Of a stretch of DNA of 64,000 nucleotides, positions 7,066-16,238 are shown in pieces. Source of the stretch: Zoogloeaceae bacterium. GTDB lineage: Bacteria; Pseudomonadota; Gammaproteobacteria; Burkholderiales; Rhodocyclaceae. The notes under the pieces are model-generated. The model was not told the DNA's origin. It did no database searches and saw only the letters and a list, made by a program, of their open reading frames with translations. A program made the translations under genes and the position numbers. Location: NCBI GenBank assembly GCA_024235635.1, contig JACKMA010000001.1, positions 496,001 to 560,000 of the forward strand, written 5' to 3'. Numbering within the stretch: the first letter of the stretch is position 1; each line of letters starts with the position of its first letter.

Positions 7066-8028
7066 ATGAAGGCGCGAATACCACCGTTGCACGCCCTGCG
7101 CGCGTTCGAAGCCGCCGCCCGTCACATGAGCTTCAAGCGGGCGGCCAGCGAGCTTCACGTCACGCCGGGCGCCGTCAGTCAGCAGATCAAGCTGGTCGAG
7201 GAGCAGCTCGGCGTCGAACTGTTCATCCGACGCACCCGCGCGGTCGAACTGACCGACGAGGCACGCGCGATGCTGCCGTTGCTGCGACAGGCGCTCAACC
7301 AGCTCGCCGCAGCGATCGAAGCAACCGCACAGGCGAGCCCGTCCGGGCGGCTCGCGGTATGTACGCCGCCATCGTTCGCGGCGCGATGGCTGGTACCGAG
7401 GCTGCCGTCGTTCACGGCAGCCTTCCCCGACGTGGACCTGCACCTGTCCACCAGTCTGCAGACCATCGACAAGCGCAACGTGACCGAGCAGACCGAGGCG
7501 GCACAGCCGTCACTCGACGCCGACATCCTGGTGCGATTCGGGCGGGGCGAGTACCCGGGCTGGATCACCGAGCAATTGCTGACGCCGTCCTACGTGCCGG
7601 TATGCGCACCCGCGCGCCTCGAAGGCGAGCATCCACTGAGGCAGCCGTCCGATCTGGCATGGCACCCGCTGATCCACGACGACACCCTGCCGGATCTGGA
7701 AGATCGGCCGACCTGGCTGCAATGGCTGGCGCTGGCCGGCGTTCCCGACCTGCCGACGCGAAGGGGACCGCATTTCGACGACCCCGGTCTGGTCGTGGCA
7801 TCGGCCATGGCGGGTCACGGCGTGGCCTTGGCCGCCAGGCCGCTGGTCAGCGCGGAAGTCGACGCGGGTCGCCTGTGCATGCCGTTCGCGCTCGCCATTC
7901 CGTCGCGCTTCGCCTACTTCGTGTGCCAGCCGGCCGCGACTGCAGCGAGACCGGCCGCTGCCGCCTTCCGGCGGTGGATCGTCGATGTTGCCGGCCGTGA
8001 ATCGAGGGCAGAGAAAGGCGCCGACTGA
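7066..8028 (+). CDS. LysR family transcriptional regulator (GcvA-like)
   Basis: A 320-residue regulator. The N-terminal winged helix-turn-helix (IPPLHALRAFEAAARHMSFKR through SQQIKLVEEQLG, residues ~5-65) has the wording of the GcvA subgroup. A long linker helix and an effector-binding domain follow (~95-305). It reads divergently from the Cache-domain gene with T-N11-A boxes between them, so that gene is the likeliest target; the downstream TRAP operon, 182 bp away, is another. The effector is unknown. Confidence 0.9.
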   Translation: MKARIPPLHALRAFEAAARHMSFKRAASELHVTPGAVSQQIKLVEEQLGVELFIRRTRAVELTDEARAMLPLLRQALNQLAAAIEATAQASPSGRLAVCTPPSFAARWLVPRLPSFTAAFPDVDLHLSTSLQTIDKRNVTEQTEAAQPSLDADILVRFGRGEYPGWITEQLLTPSYVPVCAPARLEGEHPLRQPSDLAWHPLIHDDTLPDLEDRPTWLQWLALAGVPDLPTRRGPHFDDPGLVVASAMAGHGVALAARPLVSAEVDAGRLCMPFALAIPSRFAYFVCQPAATAARPAAAAFRRWIVDVAGRESRAEKGAD

Positions 8029-8070
8029 CACGGCCGGCGCCCCGCCCGCCGACTGCCTGCGGCTAGCCGC

Positions 8071-8086
8071 TACGTGACATCACGTA
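8071..8086. promoter_or_regulatory. Perfect palindrome upstream of dctP (operator candidate)
   Basis: TACGTGA-CA-TCACGTA is a perfect 7-2-7 inverted repeat in the AT-richer part of the lysR-dctP gap, 125 bp before the dctP start. It does not fit the T-N11-A form or the CRP/FNR spacing, so the binding protein is not identified. Confidence 0.45.
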
Positions 8087-8210
8087 TTTCATTTCGACCC
8101 ATATTAATCAATTATCCAGTCACGCAATGCGAGACCTGTTCCGCACTGCCTGCCGCCTCCGGGATGGGGCGGCTTCGCTCAACGACTGAAATGCATCTGG
8201 AGGAGAGGAC

Positions 8211-9209
8211 ATGCGCAAGCACGTATTCGCGATCGCAGCCGTACTGGCACTGACTGGCACTGCAACCGTGGCTCAGGCCAACTGCGATCCCGGTGAAGAG
8301 GTGATCAAGTTCAGCCACGTCACCAACACCGACAAGCATCCCAAGGGCATCGCCGCCTCGCTGCTCGAAAAGCGGGTCAATGAGGAAATGAACGGTAAGG
8401 CCTGCATGCAGGTGTTCCCGAACTCGAGCCTCTACAACGACGACAAGGTGCTCGAGGCGATGCAGTCCGGCGACGTGCAACTGGCCGCGCCGTCGCTGTC
8501 GAAATTCGAGAAATACACCAAGAAATTCCGCATCTTCGATCTGCCCTTCCTGTTCAAGGACATCGATGCCGTGGATCGCTTCCAGAATTCCGAGGACGGC
8601 GAGAAGTTGAAGCAATCGATGAAGCGCCGAGGGCTCGTGGGCCTGGCCTTCTGGCACAACGGCATGAAGCAGCTCTCGGCCAACAAGCCGTTGATCAAGC
8701 CCGAGGACGCCAAGGGTCTGAAGTTCCGCGTTCAGGCGTCCGATGTGCTCGTCGCGCAGTTCGAACAACTGGGCGCGAATCCGCAGAAGATGGCCTTCAG
8801 CGAGGTCTATGGCGCGCTGCAGACGAAGACGATCGACGGCTGCGAGAATCCCTGGTCCAACATCTACGGACAGAAGTTCTTCGAGGTGCAGGACGGCATC
8901 ACCGAAACCAACCACGGCGTCCTCGACTACCTCGTGGTGGCCTCGACCGAATGGCTCGACGGCCTCAAGCCGGACGTTCGCGATCAATTCCTGAAGATCC
9001 TGAAAGAGGTCACCGAGACCCGCAACAGCGAGGTCAAGAAGGTCGATCAGGACAACAGGCAGAAGGTGGCAGAGGCCGGGTCGACGATCCGCACGCTCAC
9101 CGACGAACAGCGTCAGGCCTGGGTCGATGCGATGAAGCCGGTGTGGAAGAAGTTCGAGCAGGACATCGGCACCGATCTGCTCGAAGCCGCGCAGAAGTCC
9201 AACATGTAA
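8211..9209 (+). CDS. dctP: TRAP transporter substrate-binding protein DctP (C4-dicarboxylate type)
   Basis: A 332-residue periplasmic protein that captures a carboxylate solute for the DctQM permease encoded next. The signal peptide ends at TVAQA-NCD (~residue 23). FSHVTNTDKHPKG, the SLYNDDKVLEAMQSG segment and GLKFRVQASDV, whose R173 is the conserved carboxylate-binding arginine of DctP proteins, identify the family; EVYGALQTKTIDGCENP is a further signature. GGAGGAGAGG precedes the ATG. Sequence style suggests malate/fumarate/succinate, but TRAP specificity cannot be read from motifs alone. A strong hairpin with a T-run follows the gene. Confidence 0.92.
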   Translation: MRKHVFAIAAVLALTGTATVAQANCDPGEEVIKFSHVTNTDKHPKGIAASLLEKRVNEEMNGKACMQVFPNSSLYNDDKVLEAMQSGDVQLAAPSLSKFEKYTKKFRIFDLPFLFKDIDAVDRFQNSEDGEKLKQSMKRRGLVGLAFWHNGMKQLSANKPLIKPEDAKGLKFRVQASDVLVAQFEQLGANPQKMAFSEVYGALQTKTIDGCENPWSNIYGQKFFEVQDGITETNHGVLDYLVVASTEWLDGLKPDVRDQFLKILKEVTETRNSEVKKVDQDNRQKVAEAGSTIRTLTDEQRQAWVDAMKPVWKKFEQDIGTDLLEAAQKSNM

Positions 9210-9255
9210 TCGATAGCGGTCAGGCGCGCCCGCGCGCCTGTATGCCATAACGAAG

Positions 9256-9291
9256 GTGCGCGTGAGCCGAGGTTCGACGCGCACATTTTTT
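9256..9291 (+). terminator. Hairpin with T-run between dctP and dctQ (attenuator)
   Basis: GTGCGCGT...ACGCGCAC (9256-9263 with 9277-9284) forms an 8-bp stem. The inner GAGCC/GGTTC can extend it with one bulged base, and ATTTTTTT follows directly. This is a classic intrinsic terminator. Because dctQM continue in the same direction, it is best read as a partial terminator that lets more DctP than permease be made. Confidence 0.8.
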
Positions 9292-9312
9292 GTCCATGAT
9301 CAGGAGGTGAGC

Positions 9313-10002
9313 ATGAGCAGCGCGCAGAATCAGAGCGGCTTCGGTCGGCTCGTCGACAACATCGAAGAAACTTTCATCGCGATCTCGCTGGGCCTGATGA
9401 CGGTCATCACCTTCGCCAATGTGATCGCCCGCTACGTATTCAACGCCAACATACTTTGGGCGCTGGAGGCGACGGTCAACCTATTCGCGTGGCTGGTGCT
9501 GGTCGGCGCCTCCTACGGGGTCAAGAAGACCTTCCACATCGGGGTCGACGTCGTGATCAACATGGTGCCGGCACCGGTGAAGAAGCTGATGGCGATCCTC
9601 GCGGTCGCAGCTTGCGTCGGCTTCTCGCTGCTCCTGCTGAAGGGTGCCTGGGACTACTGGTATCCGTTCGCGACCAAGCAAGCCTGGTACGAAACCGACG
9701 ACCTTCCGATGCCGGACTTCCTGCGCTTCATCGAGCCATGGCTCAACGAGGGCGAGGCCTACGAAAAGCTGCCACGTTTCATCCCGTACTTCGCGCTTCC
9801 GTTGGGCATGTTTCTGCTGACCGTGCGCTTCCTGATCGCCGGCTGGCAGGTGCTCACCAATCAGCGCGACTCGGTGATCGCCGCCCACGAGGTCGAGGAG
9901 ATGCTCGAAGAGGTCGCCGATGCCCACGCCGACGGCCCCCATCACAACCAGGAACGCACAGCGGCCCAGGCGCAGGCTGCCCGGAAGAACAAGGAGAACT
10001 GA
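9313..10002 (+). CDS. dctQ: TRAP transporter small permease DctQ
   Basis: A 229-residue inner-membrane protein with four predicted helices and the family's MTVITFANVIARYVF and ANILWALEATVNLFAWLVLVG segments. It partners the large DctM subunit and docks DctP. The ATG at 9313 is chosen for its near-perfect AGGAGGTG site 4-11 nt upstream; a GTG at 9256 would lie inside the terminator hairpin. The protein has a periplasmic insertion around residues 120-150 and a charged, Ala/Gln-rich cytoplasmic tail (~190-229). Confidence 0.9.
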   Translation: MSSAQNQSGFGRLVDNIEETFIAISLGLMTVITFANVIARYVFNANILWALEATVNLFAWLVLVGASYGVKKTFHIGVDVVINMVPAPVKKLMAILAVAACVGFSLLLLKGAWDYWYPFATKQAWYETDDLPMPDFLRFIEPWLNEGEAYEKLPRFIPYFALPLGMFLLTVRFLIAGWQVLTNQRDSVIAAHEVEEMLEEVADAHADGPHHNQERTAAQAQAARKNKEN

Positions 10003-10005
10003 TCC

Positions 10006-11367
10006 ATGGACATCGCAATCCTCTTTGGCATGGTCGTCGGCTTCATGCTGATCGGCGTGCCGATCGCCGTCTCGCTCGGCCTGTCGAGCATCCTGTTCCT
10101 GATGATGCACTCGGACGCCTCGCTGTCCTCCGTTGCGCAGACCCTGTTCTCCGCGTTCGACAGCCACTACACGCTGCTGGCCATCCCATTCTTCATCCTG
10201 GCCTCCAGCTTCATGTCCACCGGTGGTGTCGCCAACCGGATCATCCGCTTCGCGATCGCCATGGTCGGCTCGATTCGTGGTGGCCTCGGCATCGCCTCGG
10301 TGATCGCATGCATGATGTTCGCCGCACTTTCGGGATCGTCGCCGGCGACTGTGGTGGCGATCGGATCGATCGTCATCGCCGGCATGGTCCAGGCCGGCTA
10401 CAAGAAGGAATTCGCCGCCGGCCTGATCTGCAACGCCGGCACCCTCGGCATCCTGATCCCGCCGTCGATCGTGATGGTGGTGTATTCCGCCGCGACCGAC
10501 GTTTCGGTCGGCCGCATGTTCCTCGGCGGCGTCATTCCGGGCCTGTTGGCCGGGGTGATGCTGATGGTGGCGATCTACGTCGTCGCCCGCAAGAAGAACC
10601 TGCCGTCGGTACCGTTCCCGGGTTGGGGCGAGGTCGGCAATGCGGCCCGTGATGCCTCCTGGGGCCTGTTCCTGATCATCATCATCCTCGGCGGCATCTA
10701 CGGTGGCATCTTCACCCCGACCGAAGCGGCCGCGGTGGCAGCAGTGTATGCGTTCCTGATCGCCAACTACATCTACAAGGACATGGGCCCGTTCGCCGAT
10801 CCGGACAATCGCAGCAACTTCCTGCTGAAGGGCATCGGCGTTTTCTGGCACAAGGACACCAAGCACACGCTGTTCGAAGCCGGCAAGCTCACGATCATGC
10901 TGATGCTGGTGATCGCCAACGCGATCATTCTCAAGCACGTGCTGACCGAGGAGCGGATTCCGCAGGCGATCACCGAAGCGATGCTTTCCGCCGGTTTCGG
11001 ACCGATCACCTTCCTCATCGTGGTCAACGTGCTGCTGCTGATCGGTGGCCAGTTCATGGAGCCGTCGGGCCTCTTGATCATCGTCGCTCCGCTGGTCTTC
11101 CCGATCGCGATCCAGCTCGGCATCGACCCGATCCACCTCGGCATCATCATGGTGGTGAACATGGAGATCGGCATGATCACGCCACCAGTCGGTCTCAACC
11201 TGTTCGTCACGGCCGGGGTCGCGCAGATGTCGGTGATGAACGTGGTCAAGGCGGCGATGCCGTGGGTCGCGATCATGTTCGTGTTCCTGATCATCGTCAC
11301 CTACGTGCCCTTCGTCTCGACCTGGCTGCCGACCCTGATGATGGGACCGGAGATCATCACCAACTGA
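10006..11367 (+). CDS. dctM: TRAP transporter large permease DctM
   Basis: A 453-residue polytopic membrane protein, the ion-coupled translocation subunit of the TRAP system. It starts 3 bp after dctQ. Segments such as LLAIPFFILASSFMSTGG, AALSGSSPATVVAIGSI, CNAGTLGILIPPSIVMVVY and FTPTEAAAVAAVYAF are the conserved DctM blocks. Length and gene order (P-Q-M) are canonical for the DctPQM family of C4-dicarboxylate carriers. A short GC-rich gap separates it from the convergent dinB. Confidence 0.95.
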   Translation: MDIAILFGMVVGFMLIGVPIAVSLGLSSILFLMMHSDASLSSVAQTLFSAFDSHYTLLAIPFFILASSFMSTGGVANRIIRFAIAMVGSIRGGLGIASVIACMMFAALSGSSPATVVAIGSIVIAGMVQAGYKKEFAAGLICNAGTLGILIPPSIVMVVYSAATDVSVGRMFLGGVIPGLLAGVMLMVAIYVVARKKNLPSVPFPGWGEVGNAARDASWGLFLIIIILGGIYGGIFTPTEAAAVAAVYAFLIANYIYKDMGPFADPDNRSNFLLKGIGVFWHKDTKHTLFEAGKLTIMLMLVIANAIILKHVLTEERIPQAITEAMLSAGFGPITFLIVVNVLLLIGGQFMEPSGLLIIVAPLVFPIAIQLGIDPIHLGIIMVVNMEIGMITPPVGLNLFVTAGVAQMSVMNVVKAAMPWVAIMFVFLIIVTYVPFVSTWLPTLMMGPEIITN

Positions 11368-11404
11368 GTTCAGGATCGTCCCTTTGCCGGGCAGCCGGCG
11401 CGGT

Positions 11405-12454
<1,050 letters not shown>

Positions 12455-12521
12455 CACGCCACCGGGCTCGCGGTCCGGCCAACCTCTGCAGCGGCCTCGA
12501 ATGTGCCGGCCCGCGCGCCGG

Positions 12522-13607
12522 CTACTCCGTCTGCGAAGCCCGCGCCACCCGCCGCCGGCGCACCGCCTCGGCGAGGATGTCGAGGACTTCGACGCTGTCC
12601 TCCCAGCCCAGGCAGGCGTCGGTGATGCTCATGCCGTATTCGAGTGCCTGCCCCGGCACCAGATCCTGGCGCCCTTCCTTCAGGTGCGACTCGACCATGA
12701 CGCCGAGGATGCGATCCTCGCCCGCGCCCAGTTGCCCCCCGACGTCCCGTGCCACCTCGATCTGCAAGCGGTGCTGCTTGCGCGAATTGGCGTGGGAGAA
12801 GTCGATCATCACCTTGCCCGGCACGCCGGAGTTCGCCAGTTCCTTGCAGGCGGCATCGACGCTGGCAGCGTCGAAATTGGTGGTCTTGCCGCCGCGCAGG
12901 ATGACGTGGCAGTCCTCGTTGCCGAGGGTCGACACGATCGCCGAGTGTCCTGCCTTGGTGACCGACAGGAAATGATGAGGCGACTGGGCGGCCTTGATCG
13001 CATCGACTGCGATCCGGACATTGCCGTCGGTCCCGTTCTTGAAGCCGACCGGGCACGAGAGGCCCGACGCGAGTTCGCGGTGGACCTGGCTCTCGGTGGT
13101 GCGCGCACCGATCGCGCCCCAGCTGATCAGGTCGGCAATGTATTGCGGCGTGATCATGTCGAGAAATTCGGTACCGGCCGGCAGACCGAGTTCGTTGATC
13201 TGCCACAACAGCTTGCGCGCGAGCCGCAATCCCTCGTTGATGCGAAAGCTGTTGTCCAGATGGGGATCGTTGATCAGCCCCTTCCAGCCGACGGTGGTGC
13301 GCGGCTTCTCGAAATAGACCCGCATCACGACCAGCAGGTCGTCGGCCAGGCGCTCGGCTTCGGCGGTCAGGCGCCGGGCGTAATCCATCGCCGCTTCGGT
13401 GTCGTGGATCGAGCACGGCCCGATGACCACCAGCAGCCGGTCGTCGGCGCCGTGCAGGATGCGGTGGATCGCAGCCCGCGATTCGAAGGCGGTGGTCGCC
13501 GCTTCGGGCGTCGCGGGAAATTCCCGGAGGACGTGGGCCGGCGGCGCCAGCTCCTTGATCTCCTGGATGCGGACGTCATCGATATGGATTCTTACGGATG
13601 CACTCAT
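12522..13607 (-). CDS. aroG: 3-deoxy-7-phosphoheptulonate (DAHP) synthase, class I
   Basis: A 361-residue enzyme for the first step of the shikimate pathway, condensing phosphoenolpyruvate with erythrose 4-phosphate. VVIGPCSIHD, MRVYFEKPRTTVGWKGLINDP, GARTTESQVHRELASG, PVGFKNGTDG and MIDFSHANS are the class I AroF/G/H blocks covering the PEP, metal and phosphate sites. The frame is open upstream but the ATG at 13607 aligns with family N-termini. Which aromatic amino acid inhibits it cannot be told here; the symbol is given for the family. It is divergent from the ECF sigma gene. Confidence 0.93.
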   Translation of the reverse strand: MSASVRIHIDDVRIQEIKELAPPAHVLREFPATPEAATTAFESRAAIHRILHGADDRLLVVIGPCSIHDTEAAMDYARRLTAEAERLADDLLVVMRVYFEKPRTTVGWKGLINDPHLDNSFRINEGLRLARKLLWQINELGLPAGTEFLDMITPQYIADLISWGAIGARTTESQVHRELASGLSCPVGFKNGTDGNVRIAVDAIKAAQSPHHFLSVTKAGHSAIVSTLGNEDCHVILRGGKTTNFDAASVDAACKELANSGVPGKVMIDFSHANSRKQHRLQIEVARDVGGQLGAGEDRILGVMVESHLKEGRQDLVPGQALEYGMSITDACLGWEDSVEVLDILAEAVRRRRVARASQTE

Positions 13608-13694
13608 GATTGCCTGACAGCGAATTTCCGGGTTCAATCTCCGGATTCTATCCGAACGTGCCGAAGCGCCCGAAGCAGGCGCTGCGGCGCGCAC

Positions 13695-13720
13695 GGAATA
13701 ATTGCGTCGCCGCAAATGTT
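13695..13720 (+). promoter_or_regulatory. Possible ECF-type promoter of the sigma gene
   Basis: GGAAT-N18-GTT stands about 20 bp before the sigma gene's first start codon. The layout resembles ECF-sigma promoters with a GGAA -35 and would fit autoregulation, but the match is short and could be chance. Confidence 0.3.
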
Positions 13721-13742
13721 TCAGACTCGAAAGTGACGGATC

Positions 13743-14285
13743 GTGCCAGGCGCCGCCGGGCTGCGGGACCGCTTGCACAAGGACATGTTCGACAAGCAGC
13801 AGTTGCTCGACGAGATACCACGCCTGCGGCGCTATGCGAGGGCATTGTGCGGCGACCCGTCGCGCGCCGACGATCTCGTCCAGGACACCCTCGAGCGGGC
13901 ACTGGTGAAGAGCGCTCTGTGGCGCGGCGGTACGCTCAGAGCCTGGCTGTTCACGTTGATGCACAACATCTTCGTGAATCAGTGGAAGCAGGGCCAGCGT
14001 ATCGAGTATCGGGCCGACGAGGATCTGCCCGAGACGCGGGTGCGCAGCGAACAGCAGGACGGCCTCGACTTGCGGGACCTCGAACGAACACTGGCGCAGC
14101 TGTCGCCCGATCATCGCGAATTGCTGCTGCTGGTCGGGCTCGAGGAGTTGTCGTACGAGGAATGCGCCACGGTGGTCGGGATTCCGATCGGGACGGTGAT
14201 GTCGCGCCTTGCCCGGGCCCGCGACCGCCTGCGCAAGCTGCTGGCGGAAGACGAGCGGGAAACACGGTTGAAGCTGGTGAAATGA
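13743..14285 (+). CDS. ECF-family RNA polymerase sigma factor
   Basis: A group IV sigma factor of 180 residues from the GTG at 13743, or 166 from the ATG at 13785; neither start has a well-spaced ribosome binding site. Region 2 is RRYARALCGDPSRADDLVQDTLERAL with LFTLMHNIFVNQW. Region 4 is LSPDHRELLLLVGLEELSYEE with VVGIPIGTVMSRLARARDRL as the -35-reading helix-turn-helix. It overlaps the next gene by four bases; that gene looks like its anti-sigma factor. The nearby msrQ suggests an oxidative or envelope-stress role. Confidence 0.93.
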   Translation: MPGAAGLRDRLHKDMFDKQQLLDEIPRLRRYARALCGDPSRADDLVQDTLERALVKSALWRGGTLRAWLFTLMHNIFVNQWKQGQRIEYRADEDLPETRVRSEQQDGLDLRDLERTLAQLSPDHRELLLLVGLEELSYEECATVVGIPIGTVMSRLARARDRLRKLLAEDERETRLKLVK

Positions 14286-15061
14286 ACGAGCGATCGATGA
14301 GCGATTCGGATCTTTGCGCCTACGTCGATGGCCGGCTCGACGGCGATCGGCTGGCGGCGGTCGAGGCCGGGCTGCAGGCCGACCAGGCGCTGCGCGGCAG
14401 AGCGCAGGACTGGCGTGCCCAGACCGAGGCGCTGCGTTGCCTCTACGACCCGATTCTGGACGAGCCGATTCCGCAGCGCCTGCTGCTCGCGGCCGCAGGC
14501 GAGGCCGATCGCCGGCCCCGTCCGGCGAACACCTGGCGCTGGGCCGCGGCGGTGGCGTGGCTCGCCCTCGGCGGCGTCATCGGCTACGGCTCGCGCGTCT
14601 ACCAGGTCGCCGCCGATCCGGTCATGCAGCATGCGAACCTGCCACGCCAGGCGGCGATCGCCCACGCCGTCTATGTACCCGAGGTGCGTCACCCGGTCGA
14701 GGTCGGCGCGGAGCAGCAGGCCCATCTGACCGGGTGGCTCAGCAAACGCCTGGGCACCGCGGTCACCGCGCCACAGCTCGAGACCGAAGGCTACCGGCTG
14801 ATGGGTGGACGCCTGCTGCCGAGCGATGCCGGTCCTGGCGCCCAGTTCATGTATCAGGATGAAGGCGGCCAGCGCCTGACCCTGTACCTCAATCACGATC
14901 GCAGCGACACCGGCGACACGGCCTTCCGCTACGCCGAGGAACAAGGCATCGGGGTCTTCTACTGGGTCGATGGCGGCACCGGTTACGCGCTGTCGGCCAA
15001 TCTGCCGCGCGATCGCCTGCTGGCGATCGCCAATCGCGTCTACCAGCAGCTCAATCCTTGA
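14282..15061 (+). CDS. Membrane-anchored anti-sigma factor
   Basis: A 259-residue protein translationally coupled to the ECF sigma gene (ATGA). The N-terminal ~75 residues (SDLCAYVDGRLDGDRLAAVEAGL) resemble the sigma-binding anti-sigma domain in its zinc-free form, without the HxxxCxxC motif. One transmembrane helix follows (WRWAAAVAWLALGGVIGYGS, ~86-105), then a ~150-residue periplasmic domain that would sense the signal. ATG at 14282 is used; 14297 is a possible alternative. The signal is unknown. Confidence 0.85.
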   Translation: MNERSMSDSDLCAYVDGRLDGDRLAAVEAGLQADQALRGRAQDWRAQTEALRCLYDPILDEPIPQRLLLAAAGEADRRPRPANTWRWAAAVAWLALGGVIGYGSRVYQVAADPVMQHANLPRQAAIAHAVYVPEVRHPVEVGAEQQAHLTGWLSKRLGTAVTAPQLETEGYRLMGGRLLPSDAGPGAQFMYQDEGGQRLTLYLNHDRSDTGDTAFRYAEEQGIGVFYWVDGGTGYALSANLPRDRLLAIANRVYQQLNP

Positions 15062-15119
15062 TCCTTCGCGCTACGATGTCGCGCATTGCGCGCCCCAACG
15101 CACAAGCCCAACTGCCGAC

Positions 15120-15833
15120 ATGATCAAGTCTTCCCGTCCAGACATGCCCGCTGCCGCCGCGCCGGTCCATCTTTCGCCTCGCCAGCTCGCGCTGGTCAAG
15201 GCATTGCTCGTCCTCGCCTGCCTGGTGCCGGCAGCGCTGCTGCTGCGGGGCTGGCTGATTGATGCACTCGGCGCCAACCCGGTCGAGGCGATCAGCGAAG
15301 CGACCGGCGAGTGGACGCTGCGACTATTGCTCGTCACGCTTTCAATCACGCCATTGCGGCGCCTGACCGGGGCCCATTGGTTGCTGCGCCTGCGCCGCAC
15401 CGTCGGCCTGTTCGCGTTCGCCTATGGCTGCCTGCACGTCACGGCCTACCTGTGGCTCGATCAGCGCTTCGACTGGTACGCGATCGCCGACGACATCCTG
15501 GAGCGTCCCTTCATCGCAGTCGGCTTTTCAGCGCTGGTGCTGATGACGCCGCTGGCACTGACCTCGAGCGCGGCCATGGTCCGCCGACTGGGCGGACGGC
15601 GCTGGCAGTCGCTGCATCGATCGATCTACGCGATCGCGATCCTCGGTGTCGTGCACATGACGTGGCAGGCCAAGGGGGACCTGTCCGAGGCGCTGATCTA
15701 CATCGTCTGGCTGGTGCTGGCCCTGGGCCTGCGCGCGGTCTGGCGCGACGCCGAGCGTCGGCGACAGCTCGACGCACGGCCGACGCCCCGCGGCCCGGGC
15801 GGACGCAAGGTGATCAGGATCGTTGCGAAATGA
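15120..15833 (+). CDS. msrQ: Heme-binding membrane subunit MsrQ (YedZ)
   Basis: A 237-residue inner-membrane b-type cytochrome that passes electrons from the quinone pool or a flavin reductase to the periplasmic methionine sulfoxide reductase MsrP. Six helices are predicted. The conserved histidines are visible in GCLHVTAYLW, WQSLHRSIYAI and GVVHMTWQAK. The usual partner gene msrP is not adjacent; instead msrQ lies 58 bp after an ECF sigma/anti-sigma pair, which may control it. The ATG at 15120 gives the family's N-terminal cytoplasmic stretch before helix 1. Its end overlaps the convergent next gene by 20 bp. Confidence 0.9.
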   Translation: MIKSSRPDMPAAAAPVHLSPRQLALVKALLVLACLVPAALLLRGWLIDALGANPVEAISEATGEWTLRLLLVTLSITPLRRLTGAHWLLRLRRTVGLFAFAYGCLHVTAYLWLDQRFDWYAIADDILERPFIAVGFSALVLMTPLALTSSAAMVRRLGGRRWQSLHRSIYAIAILGVVHMTWQAKGDLSEALIYIVWLVLALGLRAVWRDAERRRQLDARPTPRGPGGRKVIRIVAK

Positions 15834-16143
15834 AGGAGTCGCTGAGCCGATAGACCAGTCCCGGCTCGAGGAACAGCTCGCCGCCTTCGATCAGGTCCCG
15901 TTCTTCGCTTCGGGCGACGCGCTCGAACAGGTAATCGAGGTTGCAGAAACGGACGTGCTCGAAGATCGGCACGCCCATGTAGCTGCCGATCGGGTGATCT
16001 CGGCCCTGCAGCGCAGTCGGCGACAGCACGACGGCACCCCAGCGCCGCCAGTAGCCGGGACTCTGTCGATTGGCGACTTCGCGCCTGACCGCCCAGATCG
16101 GTATCCAGAACAGGAACATGATGACGAAGATGAGGCTTTCCAT
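15814..16143 (-). CDS. Small membrane protein of unknown function
   Basis: A 109-residue protein starting MESLIFVIMFLFWIPIWAVRREV, one N-terminal transmembrane helix, followed by a soluble part with repeated aromatic and acidic residues (FEHVRFCNLDYLFERVARSEERDLIEGGELFLEPGL is its core, 15870-15980). I do not recognise a named family. The ATG at 16143 has AGGAGACGG 4 nt upstream (minus strand). It is convergent with msrQ and downstream of the MogA-like gene. Confidence 0.55.
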   Translation of the reverse strand: MESLIFVIMFLFWIPIWAVRREVANRQSPGYWRRWGAVVLSPTALQGRDHPIGSYMGVPIFEHVRFCNLDYLFERVARSEERDLIEGGELFLEPGLVYRLSDSFISQRS

Positions 16144-16238
16144 GGGCCGTCTCCTGTCGTAAGGACAAAAGGTCGACCCGCAAGCCCGGGCGCCGGTTCC
16201 GGCACCCGCCACGCGATCACGTCGCAGCGCGAATCAAT

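Noticed and set aside
8245..8275. TGGCAC repeats resembling half a sigma-54 promoter
   Set aside because: They lie within the dctP signal-peptide codons and no properly spaced GC/TTGC -12 element follows.
9210..9312. A tRNA suspected from the GGTTCGA sequence before dctQ
   Set aside because: The sequence is part of the terminator hairpin; no acceptor stem or anticodon arm can be drawn.
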